Source: Corynebacterium glaucum
GTDB taxonomy: Bacteria > Actinomycetota > Actinomycetes > Mycobacteriales > Mycobacteriaceae
Assembly: GCF_002287505.1 (NCBI RefSeq)
Contig: NZ_CP019688.1
Coordinates: 434,001 to 498,000 of the forward strand
Direction of reading: 5' to 3'
DNA length: 64,000 nt
The notes under the pieces were generated by a model that was given only the letters and a program-made list of their open reading frames with translations, made no database searches and was not told the DNA's origin. The stretch's first letter is position 1; each line of letters opens with the position of its first letter. The translations under genes were made by a program, and so were the position numbers. Of the stretch, positions 39,040-47,814 are shown piece after piece.

Positions 39040-39504
39040 TTAGACGCCGCCTGCGAAGCCGAGCTGGCGCCACGCCTCAAACACCGCCACCGACGCGGAG
39101 TTCGTCAAGTTCATCGAGCGCCGCCCGGGCACCATCGGGATGCGCAGCCGGTCGGTCACGCGCGGGTGGTGCGCATGCTCGTGCGGAAGGCCGGACGGCT
39201 CGGTGCCGAAGAGCAACGCGTCGCCGTCTTGGTACGCCACCTCGTGGTAGTAGCGCGTGGCTTGCGTGGTGAAGGCGAAAACGCGGCTGGTACGAAGCGT
39301 CGATAAGCAACTGTTCAAATCCGGGTGAATGGTGACTTCCGCGAGGTCGTGGTAGTCCAGCCCCGCACGGCGCAGGTGTTTGTCGTCGAAGTTGAAGCCG
39401 AGGGGCTCGACGAGGTGCAGCCGCGCGCCCGTGTTCGCGGCGAGCCGGATCGCGTTGCCGGTGTTGCCGGGAATGACGGGGTTGTCGAAGATTATGTGCA
39501 GCAT
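39040..39504 (-). CDS. trmL: tRNA (cytidine/uridine-2'-O)-methyltransferase TrmL-like
   Basis: A 154-residue SPOUT methyltransferase that modifies the wobble base of tRNA-Leu. N-terminal LHIIFDNPVIPGNTGNAIRLAANTG and trefoil-knot motif LLFGTEPSGLP and IPMVPGRRSMNLTNSASVAVFE are diagnostic. ATG 39504 lies 7 nt after TAAACT (leaderless), back-to-back with folD. Confidence 0.93.
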   Translation of the reverse strand: MLHIIFDNPVIPGNTGNAIRLAANTGARLHLVEPLGFNFDDKHLRRAGLDYHDLAEVTIHPDLNSCLSTLRTSRVFAFTTQATRYYHEVAYQDGDALLFGTEPSGLPHEHAHHPRVTDRLRIPMVPGRRSMNLTNSASVAVFEAWRQLGFAGGV

Positions 39505-39547
39505 GCGGCTAAGTTTAAGGACTCCGCTCCATGGGTAAAATAGCCGC

Positions 39548-40417
39548 GTGACTGCGATCAAACTGGACGGAAAGCTCTACCGCGAGGAGATTTTCGCGGA
39601 CCTGAAATCGCGCGTGGCGGCGCTCAAGGAGCAGGGGATCACTCCAGGCCTGGCCACGGTGCTGGTCGGCGAGGATCCCGCGAGCCAGAACTACGTACGC
39701 ATGAAGCACAAGGATTGCGAAGAGCTCGGCATCGCTTCAATTCAGAAGGAGTTGCCGGCTGACACCACTCAGGAAGAGCTTGAATCGCTTATCGACGAGC
39801 TGAATCGGGACGAAAGCGTGACCGGCTACATCGTGCAGCTGCCGTTGCCGAAGCACCTCAACGAGAACCGCATTCTGGAGCTGATCGACCCGGCGAAGGA
39901 CGCTGACGGGCTGCACCCGGTCAACCTGGGCAAGCTGGTGCTGAACGAGCCGGCGCCGCTGCCGTGCACGCCGAATGGCACGATTAAGCTGCTGGAGCGC
40001 TTCGGGGTGGATTTGAACGGCGCGATCGTGTGTGTGGTGGGCCGCGGCGTGACGGTGGGTCGGCCGATCTCGCTGATGCTGACTACGCGGGATGTGAACG
40101 CGACCACTGTGCTGTGCCACACCGGCACCAAGGATCTTGCGGCTGAGACGCGTCGCGCCGATGCCGTGATTGCGGCGGCCGGCAAGCCGCACATGATTAC
40201 GGCGGACATGATCAAAGAGGGGGCAGCGCTTGTCGACGTCGGCGTGTCCCGCGTTGACGGCAAAACCGTCGGCGACCTGCACCCCGATGTTTGGGAGAAG
40301 GCTGGCTGGGTGTCCCCGAACCCGGGCGGTGTCGGCCCGATGACGCGCACGTTCTTGGCGCGCAACATTGTGGAAAGTGCAGAGCGCCAGGTAGCGCAGG
40401 CCGCGCAGGCGAAGTAG
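39548..40417 (+). CDS. folD: Methylene-THF dehydrogenase/cyclohydrolase
   Basis: A 289-residue bifunctional enzyme interconverting 5,10-methylene- and 10-formyl-tetrahydrofolate. Motifs: [14 protein letters not shown] (Lys of the active site), PLPKHLNEN and [17 protein letters not shown] 39548 lies 6 nt after TAAAAT. The membrane protein downstream (DUF3017) follows as in mycobacteria and other corynebacteria. Two reverse 10-mer copies lie in the gene (39787 and 40228). Confidence 0.96.
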   Translation: MTAIKLDGKLYREEIFADLKSRVAALKEQGITPGLATVLVGEDPASQNYVRMKHKDCEELGIASIQKELPADTTQEELESLIDELNRDESVTGYIVQLPLPKHLNENRILELIDPAKDADGLHPVNLGKLVLNEPAPLPCTPNGTIKLLERFGVDLNGAIVCVVGRGVTVGRPISLMLTTRDVNATTVLCHTGTKDLAAETRRADAVIAAAGKPHMITADMIKEGAALVDVGVSRVDGKTVGDLHPDVWEKAGWVSPNPGGVGPMTRTFLARNIVESAERQVAQAAQAK

Positions 40418-40426
40418 GCGGATTTC

Positions 40427-40828
40427 GTGCCTGCCGTGTCCGAGCCACCTGCTCCCGCGTCTGTGGACGCTTCACGTGAGTCACCCGCGTCTGCAGACGC
40501 CGCGCCGTCGGGGCTGAACCTGGACAACCCGCACGACATTGGCAACCGCCCTTCAGTGTTGCCGGTGTGGGTGCAGTGGGTGATGGTGGCGCTGTTCGCG
40601 GTGGGATTCGTCGCGTCTGGTGTGTTCGCGGCGACGGAGCACTGGCGTCGCGCGACGTTCACCCTCGGAGCGGTGATGGTGTGGGTCGCGGTGTTGCGAA
40701 TGACGTGCGATTCGAAGCTCATCGGGCTGATCGCGGTGCGTTCGAGGCGTTTCGACGCGCTGTTTTGCACTGGGGTCGGTGCCGCGATGATGTGGCTGGC
40801 ATGGTCTGTCGACTCGCTCGGCTCGTAG
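40427..40828 (+). CDS. DUF3017 membrane protein
   Basis: A 133-residue protein with a disordered Ser/Pro/Ala N-terminus (about 45 residues) and three membrane helices (VQWVMVALFAVGFVASGVFAA, FTLGAVMVWVAVLRM, FCTGVGAAMMWLAW). This DUF3017 protein follows folD in many actinobacteria. Function unknown. GTG start 9 bp after the folD stop. Confidence 0.85.
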   Translation: MPAVSEPPAPASVDASRESPASADAAPSGLNLDNPHDIGNRPSVLPVWVQWVMVALFAVGFVASGVFAATEHWRRATFTLGAVMVWVAVLRMTCDSKLIGLIAVRSRRFDALFCTGVGAAMMWLAWSVDSLGS

Positions 40829-40882
40829 GCTTAAAACCCTCCCATGGGGGACTTACTATGTTCTTAGGTTAGTATCTTCCGG

Positions 40883-41683
40883 GTGCAAACCTACGAACAA
40901 GCTTTTACTGATTCCGAAGTCCTGTCACGGCAGTGGGTGCAGATGCGCAGCGAGAACACCTCTCCCGAGTTCGCCGTCGCCTGCAGCGTCGACGCAATCT
41001 ACTCGCTGGGTACCGAGCACCCAGTCGACGGCCCTGGCGAGCAGTCGAAACCGAAGCGGATCTTCGGGTTCATGTCCAGCCGCTCGAAGTGGTTGAACTT
41101 CCTCGAGCAGGCCTACGGCGTCACCTCGCGCGAGTCTGCGATTGAGGTCGTTCGGGCATTGCTTGAGAACGCCGGCGATCCGGTCTACGACCTCTTCCGC
41201 CCCGGCCTGGAACAGCTCGTCGCCGCCCCTGTTGAGCAGCGTCCCGCCGCGTACCAGCAGCTGCGCGAAACCGCGGCACAGATCAGCACTGAAGCGGGGA
41301 TCGAGGAGCTGGTGGGAGAGTTCGACGTCTGGGCACATATCTTGCTCGATCCGAGGTCTGTCGAGGCGTTGCCATCGCAACTTCCGCGCAACCTCGTCGG
41401 CTGGGATACCACTCGTGCGGCCTGGGTATTGCGCCTGGCGTACCGCAGCGGTTTGCTCAACGACCAAGATCTCGGCCAGCTGCTGCAGAATTGCCTCGCA
41501 GTCACCCGCGAGCACTGCGCGAACTGGCGCGAGCATGCCGAAGGCTTCCTCTACGGTCGTGCCAAGTGGTCGGAAACCATCGACGAGAGTTCCATCGAGT
41601 TCCGCGACAAGGCGATCTTCTGTCTCGAGTCGCAGGAGATGCCGTGGGCGCGCTTCCCGCTGCACCCAAGTGCCCACTCTTAA
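40883..41683 (+). CDS. DUF1266 domain protein
   Basis: A 266-residue cytoplasmic protein. The C-terminal half has the DUF1266 pattern WDTTRAAWVLRLAYRSGLLND, then HCANWREHAEGFLYGRAKW, with a conserved Trp/Arg framework. The N-terminal half is mixed helical. GTG 40883 lies 7 nt after TAGTAT. The sequence TTAGGTTAG immediately before overlaps that -10 and equals one half of a DtxR box; the other half is absent. The next gene is an iron-type importer. Function unknown. Confidence 0.8.
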   Translation: MQTYEQAFTDSEVLSRQWVQMRSENTSPEFAVACSVDAIYSLGTEHPVDGPGEQSKPKRIFGFMSSRSKWLNFLEQAYGVTSRESAIEVVRALLENAGDPVYDLFRPGLEQLVAAPVEQRPAAYQQLRETAAQISTEAGIEELVGEFDVWAHILLDPRSVEALPSQLPRNLVGWDTTRAAWVLRLAYRSGLLNDQDLGQLLQNCLAVTREHCANWREHAEGFLYGRAKWSETIDESSIEFRDKAIFCLESQEMPWARFPLHPSAHS

Positions 41684-41760
41684 GGCACTTAAGGATTTGC
41701 AATCGCGTCGAATTGTTCAATCAATTCACCAGAAGTTCACCCATTCCCGACTATCTATTA

Positions 41761-41787
41761 ACCCGGGTAGCGTAGCTTCGCCCGGGT
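41761..41787 (+). promoter_or_regulatory. Inverted repeat at the start of the iron-type ABC operon
   Basis: ACCCGGG-N13-CCCGGGT spans the GTG start at 41786. TAGCTT (41773-41778) ends 7 nt before the GTG and is a likely -10. The dyad covers promoter and start codon, as expected of a repressor site, though a G/C-rich hairpin is also possible. Confidence 0.45.
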
Positions 41788-42793
41788 GACTTCAGCTGTA
41801 TCCGCAACCAGCCTGGGCGCGCCCCAGGTCGCGTTGCACAACGTGCGTCGGGAATTCCCCGACGGCACTGGTCTCCACGAAACCTCCCTGACCATCGGGA
41901 AGGGCGAATTCGTCTCCATTCTCGGCCCCTCCGGCTGCGGCAAATCAACCATGCTGCGCTGTATCGCAGGCCTTGAAACGCCCGACGCGGGCGTCATTGA
42001 GTTCGCTGGCAAGGAGGTGTTCGGGCCCAACACGAACGTGCCGGTCAACCGTCGCAACCTTTCGATGGTGTTCCAGGATCTGGCGCTCTGGCCGCATATG
42101 ACGGTGGCAAAGAACGTCGAGTTTCCGCTGACCACCGGCTCGCAGAAGGTCAGCAAGTCCGAGCGCGAGGAGCGTGTCGCCCGCGCGATGGGCATGGTCG
42201 GCATTTCGCAAAAGGCAGAGCAGCGCCCCAATGAGCTTTCGGGAGGGCAGCAGCAGCGCGTCGCAATCGCCCGTGCGCTTGTCTCGGATCCGGAGCTTTT
42301 GCTTATGGACGAGCCGTTGTCCGCCCTCGATGCCGCCTTGCGCACTCAGATTCGCAGCGAGCTCACGCGTCTCGCCTACGAGCTCAACCTCACCGTGATT
42401 TATGTGACGCACGACCAGGCCGAGGCGCTCGCCATGTCTGATCGGGTAGCCGTGATGAATGCCGGCGACGTGCGTCAATTCGATGATCCGGTGGAGCTTT
42501 ACGATCACCCAGCAGACGATTTTGTGGCCGGGTTCGTCGGTGTTACGAATACACACGAGACGCTGCCCTCGAACCGGCCGGAGAACGTCGAAGTGGCACC
42601 GATTGATGGAAAGCGACCGGACACGCTCCCGGCGAACTCCGTCGTCGGCGAGGTTTTGGAAAGTCAGTACACAGGCGGGCGCTACGACATCCGCTGCAAT
42701 GTGGACGGCGCTCCGGAACCGTGGCTGGCGTACACCCGGCACCGCCTCAACCGCGGAGATCGAGTCCTGTTGACCGTCAACGCGCGTTCTTAA
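41786..42793 (+). CDS. Iron(III)-type ABC transporter ATP-binding protein
   Basis: A 335-residue ATPase of the FbpC/AfuC group. Walker A LGPSGCGKST, Q-loop MVFQDLALWPHMT, signature LSGGQQQR, Walker B LLLMDEPLSALD, then a C-terminal TOBE-like domain. GTG 41786 is chosen from the promoter spacing. First gene of the three-gene importer with a lipoprotein and a large permease. Confidence 0.93.
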   Translation: MTSAVSATSLGAPQVALHNVRREFPDGTGLHETSLTIGKGEFVSILGPSGCGKSTMLRCIAGLETPDAGVIEFAGKEVFGPNTNVPVNRRNLSMVFQDLALWPHMTVAKNVEFPLTTGSQKVSKSEREERVARAMGMVGISQKAEQRPNELSGGQQQRVAIARALVSDPELLLMDEPLSALDAALRTQIRSELTRLAYELNLTVIYVTHDQAEALAMSDRVAVMNAGDVRQFDDPVELYDHPADDFVAGFVGVTNTHETLPSNRPENVEVAPIDGKRPDTLPANSVVGEVLESQYTGGRYDIRCNVDGAPEPWLAYTRHRLNRGDRVLLTVNARS

Positions 42794-42838
42794 CCCCCTA
42801 TCTCACCCCATTGTTTCCCTACAAGGAGATTTCCCGAC

Positions 42839-43912
42839 ATGAAAAAGTTTGCCGCGGCCATCGTTGGCCTCACCGCTGCATTCTCGATGGCTGCCTGCGG
42901 CTCCGTCGAATCCAACGACACCGCCACCACCGGTGCGAACGACGCCACCACTGCCGCCACGTCCGGCGAGACTGCCGGCAAGTGGGAGGCCCCGGAAGGC
43001 TTGTCCGGTTCCATTGACTACTACTCCGCTAACCCGCAGGGCTTGACCGACGCGCTCGTCGAGGCGTTCCAGGAGCGCACCGGCGTGACCGTCAATGTTT
43101 TCGCTGGCACCACCGGCGAGATCACCGCGAAGATCACCGCTGAGGAGGCGAACCCGCAGGCCGACGTGGTCTACCTCGCGTCCTGGAACGCAGCGGCGAA
43201 GCAGGGTGAAAGCGATGCGCTCGAGGCGTACGCTCCGGAGAACATCGCCGATGCGAACCCGAAGTGGAACGCTGATGATGAATCCTTCCACGGCCGCGAC
43301 GGCTCCGCGCTGGCTATCGTTGCCAACACCGACGTGGTCTCCGATGTCCCGTCCGACTGGGAGGAGCTCGCCGACGAAAAGTACAAGGACCTGGTGATCA
43401 TGCCGGATCCTCGCGAGTCCGGTACCGCCGCTGACCTGCTTGCCGCCATGGTCGCTGAGTGGGGCGAAGACAAGACTTGGGAGCTGTTTGACAAGCTCTT
43501 CGACAACGGCATGATCGTCCAGGGCGCAAACGGCCCGGCGCTCGACATGGTCACCTCCGGTTCCAAGGGCATTGTCTTCGGCGGCGTCGACTACTCCGCC
43601 TACTCCGCGCGCGACAAGGGTGAGCCGCTGGAGATCGTGATCCCGTCCTCCGGCACCACCGTCACCCCGCGCCCGGTGATGATTATGAAGAGCACCGACA
43701 ACATGGATGCGGCGAAGGCATTCGTCGACTTCATGTTCTCCGAGGAGGCTCAGGAGATTTCCGCGTCGAAGAACATGATCCCGGCGAACAAGAACGTTGA
43801 GCCGAAGAACGGCCCGGCTCTGTCCGACATCAAGCAGATCTCCGACGATTGGAAGGCCATCTCCTCCGAGTCGAAGAACATCCGTGAGGTCTTCGCGGAG
43901 CGCTACCTGTAA
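42839..43912 (+). CDS. Iron(III)-type ABC transporter substrate-binding lipoprotein
   Basis: A 357-residue periplasmic-type binding protein of the FbpA/FutA group: signal peptide with lipobox-like SMAAC, Thr-rich linker, then IDYYSANPQGLTDALVEAFQERTGVTVNVFAGTTGEI. Later come conserved YSAYSARDKG and ASKNMIPANKNV. Iron is the likely ligand, but a thiamine or phosphonate ligand is not excluded. AAGGAG precedes the ATG. Confidence 0.92.
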   Translation: MKKFAAAIVGLTAAFSMAACGSVESNDTATTGANDATTAATSGETAGKWEAPEGLSGSIDYYSANPQGLTDALVEAFQERTGVTVNVFAGTTGEITAKITAEEANPQADVVYLASWNAAAKQGESDALEAYAPENIADANPKWNADDESFHGRDGSALAIVANTDVVSDVPSDWEELADEKYKDLVIMPDPRESGTAADLLAAMVAEWGEDKTWELFDKLFDNGMIVQGANGPALDMVTSGSKGIVFGGVDYSAYSARDKGEPLEIVIPSSGTTVTPRPVMIMKSTDNMDAAKAFVDFMFSEEAQEISASKNMIPANKNVEPKNGPALSDIKQISDDWKAISSESKNIREVFAERYL

Positions 43913-43933
43913 CCGCAAGCGATCGCTGTAACT

Positions 43934-45583
43934 ATGAGGACGAAACGGGGAGTCAACGCGGGCATTTACCTGGTGCTGCTGATCCTGCTTATCCTGGTCG
44001 CCGCGCCGCTAGCGTCGGTGCTGGTGACCGCGGTGACGGGATACCGGGGTGATGATCCTGCCCTGGATACGCTGTGGCAGCCGCAGATGGTGCGAGTCAT
44101 TCTCAACACCGTCTGGCTCTCCGTCCTCGTCGTATTCTTCTCCACGTTGTTTGCCGCTCCACTCGCGTTCTTCCGCGCGTGGACGCCGATGCGTCGCGCC
44201 GGCTGGGTCGAGATCGTGATCATGATCCCGTTCATGACACCGCCGTTCGCCGCCGCCATGGCTTGGATGGACTTCACGCGAGTGCGCGGCGTGGCCGACA
44301 TGCTCCTCGGGCCAATGCTTGGCGACGCCGTGCGCTCTGCCATCAACTCCGTCTGGGGCATGGGATTTGTGATGGCCGCCGAGCTGTTTCCATTCCTGTA
44401 CCTGATCTTGCGGAACAGTCTGGCCTCCATCCCAGCGTCGCAGCTTGAAATGGCCCAGGTTGCCGGCGCGAGCCGCTGGCAGCAATTCTCCCGCGTTATC
44501 TTGCCGATGGTGCTCGGGCCTTTCTCGCTGGGTGCACTGATTGTGTTCATCAAGGCAGCCGGCGAGTTCGGTACACCGGTGACGCTGGGCAACGCGATCG
44601 GTTACCCGGTCCTGGTTTCGTCCATCTACCAGGATGTGACCATCGACCCGCTGAACTTCAGTAAAGCGGCGGCGTCGTCAAGCGTGCTCTTTTTCTTGGG
44701 CGTTATGGCGTGGGCGATGCAGCAGTGGGCAGGCCGCGGTGGCTTGGCGAGTGGTGGGCGTGTCTCGCGCCCGGTCTCGCTGAACATCTCACAGGGAGGC
44801 ATGGCACTTGCCTGGCTTTACACGGCCATCGTGTTCGTGCTGACGGTGCTGATCCCGTACATCTCCATCATCTTGGCATCGATGACGATCCTGCGCTCCA
44901 AGCCGCCGACTCTGAACAACCTCACCTTCGACTACTTCGGCATCGTCCTATCGATGCCCTCAGGACAGGAAGCGCTCACGCGTTCCATCGCCCTTGGCGC
45001 AATTGGCGCCACCACATCGGTGGTGTTGGCATTGGCGGTGACGCTGCTGACGATGCGTCGACAAGCATTCTCTGCCCGAATTTCCGACTTCCTTGCTGTG
45101 GCTCCCGACACTGTGCCCGGCATCGTGCTTGCGATCGGCTTTATCCTGCTGTGGAACTCCCCGAGCCTGCCGTGGACCCCGTACGGCAGCCAGCTCATCC
45201 TAGTGATGGCGTTCACCGTGCTGTTCATGCCGATGGCGGTGCAAAACATCAAGACCTCCGCCGCGTCCATGTCGCCGACCTTGCACGAAGCAGCGGCGAT
45301 TTCTGGCGCGACCAGGGGACAGGCGTTTTGGCGGGTGACGCTGCCGATGCTCGCGCCGGGCATTTTTGCTGGCTGGCTGCTCGCGTTCTTCGTGGGCATC
45401 CGCGAGCTGGTGATGTCCTCGCTGATCCGCCCGACCAGCATTAATCTGCTTGCGCCGTGGATCATGAACCAATTTGATCAGGGGCACCGTGCTGAGGCGA
45501 TGGCGATGACCCTGATTGGCGTGGGCACTTCCACGGCGGTGCTGGTGCTGATCCGTTGGTGGCAGGGGCGTGCGCGGCGCTAG
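43934..45583 (+). CDS. Iron(III)-type ABC transporter permease (fused)
   Basis: A 549-residue permease with about twelve helices in two homologous halves, each with the EAA loop (QVAGASRWQQFSRVILPMVLGPF and ISGATRGQAFWRVTLPMLAPGIF). The fused two-domain form is normal for FbpB/FutB. Its stop shares the CTAG palindrome with the convergent metX stop. A 10-mer copy at 45057 gives RRQAF. Confidence 0.93.
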   Translation: MRTKRGVNAGIYLVLLILLILVAAPLASVLVTAVTGYRGDDPALDTLWQPQMVRVILNTVWLSVLVVFFSTLFAAPLAFFRAWTPMRRAGWVEIVIMIPFMTPPFAAAMAWMDFTRVRGVADMLLGPMLGDAVRSAINSVWGMGFVMAAELFPFLYLILRNSLASIPASQLEMAQVAGASRWQQFSRVILPMVLGPFSLGALIVFIKAAGEFGTPVTLGNAIGYPVLVSSIYQDVTIDPLNFSKAAASSSVLFFLGVMAWAMQQWAGRGGLASGGRVSRPVSLNISQGGMALAWLYTAIVFVLTVLIPYISIILASMTILRSKPPTLNNLTFDYFGIVLSMPSGQEALTRSIALGAIGATTSVVLALAVTLLTMRRQAFSARISDFLAVAPDTVPGIVLAIGFILLWNSPSLPWTPYGSQLILVMAFTVLFMPMAVQNIKTSAASMSPTLHEAAAISGATRGQAFWRVTLPMLAPGIFAGWLLAFFVGIRELVMSSLIRPTSINLLAPWIMNQFDQGHRAEAMAMTLIGVGTSTAVLVLIRWWQGRARR

Positions 45584-46734
45584 CAGTCGTTGCGCGGACT
45601 ATCGGCCTGCTCGGCGGCGTAGTGCTCCGTCAGTGTGATGAACTGCCGCAGGATGCGGTCCATTTGGCGCGCCTCCACCAGGAACGCGTCGTGGCCGACG
45701 GGGGAGGACAGCTTCGACATTGCGAGCAGGTTGCCGAGGTTTCGCGACAGGTGTTCTTGCTGGTGGTAGGGGTAAAGAATGTCGGTGTCAACGCCGACGA
45801 CCATGGTCGGCACCGTGATGGAATGCAGCGCCTTGTTCAACCCGCCGCGATCGCGGCCGACGTCGTGGCGGTTCAGTGCTTCGGTCAGGACGACGTAACA
45901 CGAGGCGTCGAAACGCTCTGTGAGCTTTTTTCCCTGGTGCTCGAGGTAGCTCTGGACCGCGAACCGCTGATCGTCGGCGCGGAACGGGCCGAGCGGGTTT
46001 TCGCCGGACTGGGCGGAGGTGCCGAAGCGCTCGTCGATCTCTAACTCGCCGCGGTACGTCAGGTGCGCGATGCGGCGCGCGGCGGCGAGACCAGCATCGG
46101 GGGAGCGTCCGGTGCCGTGGTAATCGCCGCCGTGCCAGTCCGGGTCGCGGGTGATCGAGCTGATCTGGGCGGACTGGATGCCGATCTGCCAGGCGCTCGC
46201 CCGCGCGGAAACGGCAAGCACCAGCGCGAAACCGACCCGCTCCGGGTGCAGCAGCGTCCACTCCAGCGTGCGCGCACCACCCATGGAACCGCCGAGCACC
46301 GCGTGCACCCGCGTGATTCCGATCGTCTCGAGCAGGGCCGCCTCCGCGTTCACTTGGTCGCGGATTGAGATGGCGGGGAAGCGTGAGCCCCACGCGTTGC
46401 CGTCGGGGTGGGTGCTCGCGGGGCCGGTCGAGCCGTAACAGGAACCGAGCGCGTTGGTGCACACCACGCACCACACGTCGGTGTCCAACGCTTTGCCTGG
46501 GCCGATGACTGCGTCCCACCAGTTGGCGGCGTTCGCGTCGCCGGTCAGGGCGTGCTCAAGAAGCAAGACGTTGTTTTGTCCGTGGGGGTCGCCCTTGAAA
46601 ACGCCCCAGCGCTGGAACGCGATGGCAGTCTCAGCAATGTCCGCGCCTGCCTCGGTTCTGAAGTTCCCGATGGCGACGGTGCACAATTCCCCTTCTATCG
46701 GGAGCTGGGGCGCGGCCGTGCTGGTGTCAGACAT
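45580..46734 (-). CDS. metX: Homoserine O-acetyltransferase
   Basis: A 384-residue alpha/beta-hydrolase that acetylates homoserine, the first methionine-specific step. Nucleophile Ser150 in LGGSMGGARTLEW; Asp in VGVDTDILYP; His in SPVGHDAFL. ATG 46734 lies 7 nt after TACAGT (46742-46747, minus strand), itself downstream of a McbR-type site. Unlike C. glutamicum, metY is not adjacent; the next gene upstream is an epimerase. Confidence 0.96.
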   Translation of the reverse strand: MSDTSTAAPQLPIEGELCTVAIGNFRTEAGADIAETAIAFQRWGVFKGDPHGQNNVLLLEHALTGDANAANWWDAVIGPGKALDTDVWCVVCTNALGSCYGSTGPASTHPDGNAWGSRFPAISIRDQVNAEAALLETIGITRVHAVLGGSMGGARTLEWTLLHPERVGFALVLAVSARASAWQIGIQSAQISSITRDPDWHGGDYHGTGRSPDAGLAAARRIAHLTYRGELEIDERFGTSAQSGENPLGPFRADDQRFAVQSYLEHQGKKLTERFDASCYVVLTEALNRHDVGRDRGGLNKALHSITVPTMVVGVDTDILYPYHQQEHLSRNLGNLLAMSKLSSPVGHDAFLVEARQMDRILRQFITLTEHYAAEQADSPRNDC

Positions 46735-46765
46735 GCGAACAACTGTAGACCGACCCACCGTGAGG

Positions 46766-46781
46766 CGGACTAAGCGGTCTA
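46766..46781 (-). promoter_or_regulatory. McbR-type operator upstream of metX
   Basis: On the minus strand TAGAC-CGCTTA-GTCCG, matching TAGAC-N6-GTCTA in all but two positions and sharing ACCGCTTAGTC with the metQQNI site. It lies 32-47 bp before the ATG and just upstream of the -10 hexamer. Confidence 0.75.
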
Positions 46782-46789
46782 GTATTTAT

Positions 46790-47710
46790 TCAGCTTCTGG
46801 CTAGGCTCGCGAGACCGTCGCGATAAGGGGTCGGAGCCCAATCGAGGTCGGATTCGAGCGCCCGCGGGCTGTCCCACAGCCACGTCATTTCGCGCAGCCC
46901 GCCAACATTCTCATCGGCTATGCCGGCTACGCGCAGCATCCACGGTCGCAGCGTCAGTGGTCGGTGATGTTCGGCGTTGAACGCCTCCGCCGCGAGCGTC
47001 GCAAAGTCGCGCTGCGTAATCGGTTCGGCGGTGGGGGTGAGGACGATCCCGGTTGCGCGCCCCGCGGAGGCGTCCACCAGCGCGCGGGCGTAATCGTCGA
47101 TGTAGGTGAAAGCGTGTGGCGTATCGGCGTCAACTAACGCCAGGGGTCGTTTACCTTTGTGCACCCGGTCAATGATCAGCGCGTGGGCCACCATCGATTC
47201 GCCGCATCCCGGCCCGTACAGGTCGGAAGCGACTACCGAAGCGGTAGGCGCGGCAGCAGCGTCTCTTGCGGCAAGCAGTTCAGCACGCACGCCAGGCTTG
47301 CCGACGGTCGCGCCCACCCGGCTCTCCGCCGTCACCGTGTGCACGCCTGGGCCGAAAGCGTAGACAGACTCGGGAAAGGTGACGTGCGCGCCCACTTCCG
47401 CGCTCACTTCTGCTGCGGCGTTGAGCACCGCCTGTTCCAGCGGGATGAGCTGGGAACGCCAGGCGGCTTCCGTGTACGCGGCGTGGGCACAGCAGATGAT
47501 GCGGTCTGCGCCGCTGGCATCGAGGGCCCGGTGTAGGTCGGTCGAGGACGAGGCGTCGCCGATGAAGAGGTCCGCTCCTGCGGGTACCTGACGGTCCGAC
47601 CGGGCCATCACGGTGACGCCTGCTTTCTGCGCACTCGATGTTTGCGCAATGAGACGTTTCGTGACCGCTCGCCCAACCGCTCCAAAACCGATAACCAATG
47701 TTGAACTCAT
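46790..47710 (-). CDS. NAD-dependent epimerase/reductase-like protein
   Basis: A 306-residue extended SDR protein. Rossmann start LVIGFGAVGRAV; the YxxxK motif is not obvious, which suggests an atypical member with FPESVYAFG near the expected place. ATG 47710 follows AGCAGGAGT. Divergent from the TetR gene with an inverted repeat between them, so probably its regulated target. Confidence 0.85.
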   Translation of the reverse strand: MSSTLVIGFGAVGRAVTKRLIAQTSSAQKAGVTVMARSDRQVPAGADLFIGDASSSTDLHRALDASGADRIICCAHAAYTEAAWRSQLIPLEQAVLNAAAEVSAEVGAHVTFPESVYAFGPGVHTVTAESRVGATVGKPGVRAELLAARDAAAAPTASVVASDLYGPGCGESMVAHALIIDRVHKGKRPLALVDADTPHAFTYIDDYARALVDASAGRATGIVLTPTAEPITQRDFATLAAEAFNAEHHRPLTLRPWMLRVAGIADENVGGLREMTWLWDSPRALESDLDWAPTPYRDGLASLARS

Positions 47711-47740
47711 GTCCGAGACTCCTGCTCTCAAAAGTGAATG

Positions 47741-47789
47741 CTGTTCTTGTTTGGAGTGTAAGCCAAGGTAATGGCCGAAACAAGAACAG
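47741..47789. promoter_or_regulatory. Inverted repeat operator between epimerase and TetR genes
   Basis: CTGTTCTTGTTT (47741-47752) and its exact reverse complement AAACAAGAACAG (47778-47789), 25 bp apart, fill the 104-bp space between divergent genes. The layout fits autorepression by the TetR protein and control of the epimerase. Confidence 0.8.
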
Positions 47790-47814
47790 GGTTCGCGTTT
47801 GATAGGGTGGCGGT

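Noticed and set aside
40864..40882. DtxR box before the DUF1266 gene
   Set aside because: Only the left half TTAGGTTAG is present; the right half matches at two of nine positions, so I do not list it as a site.
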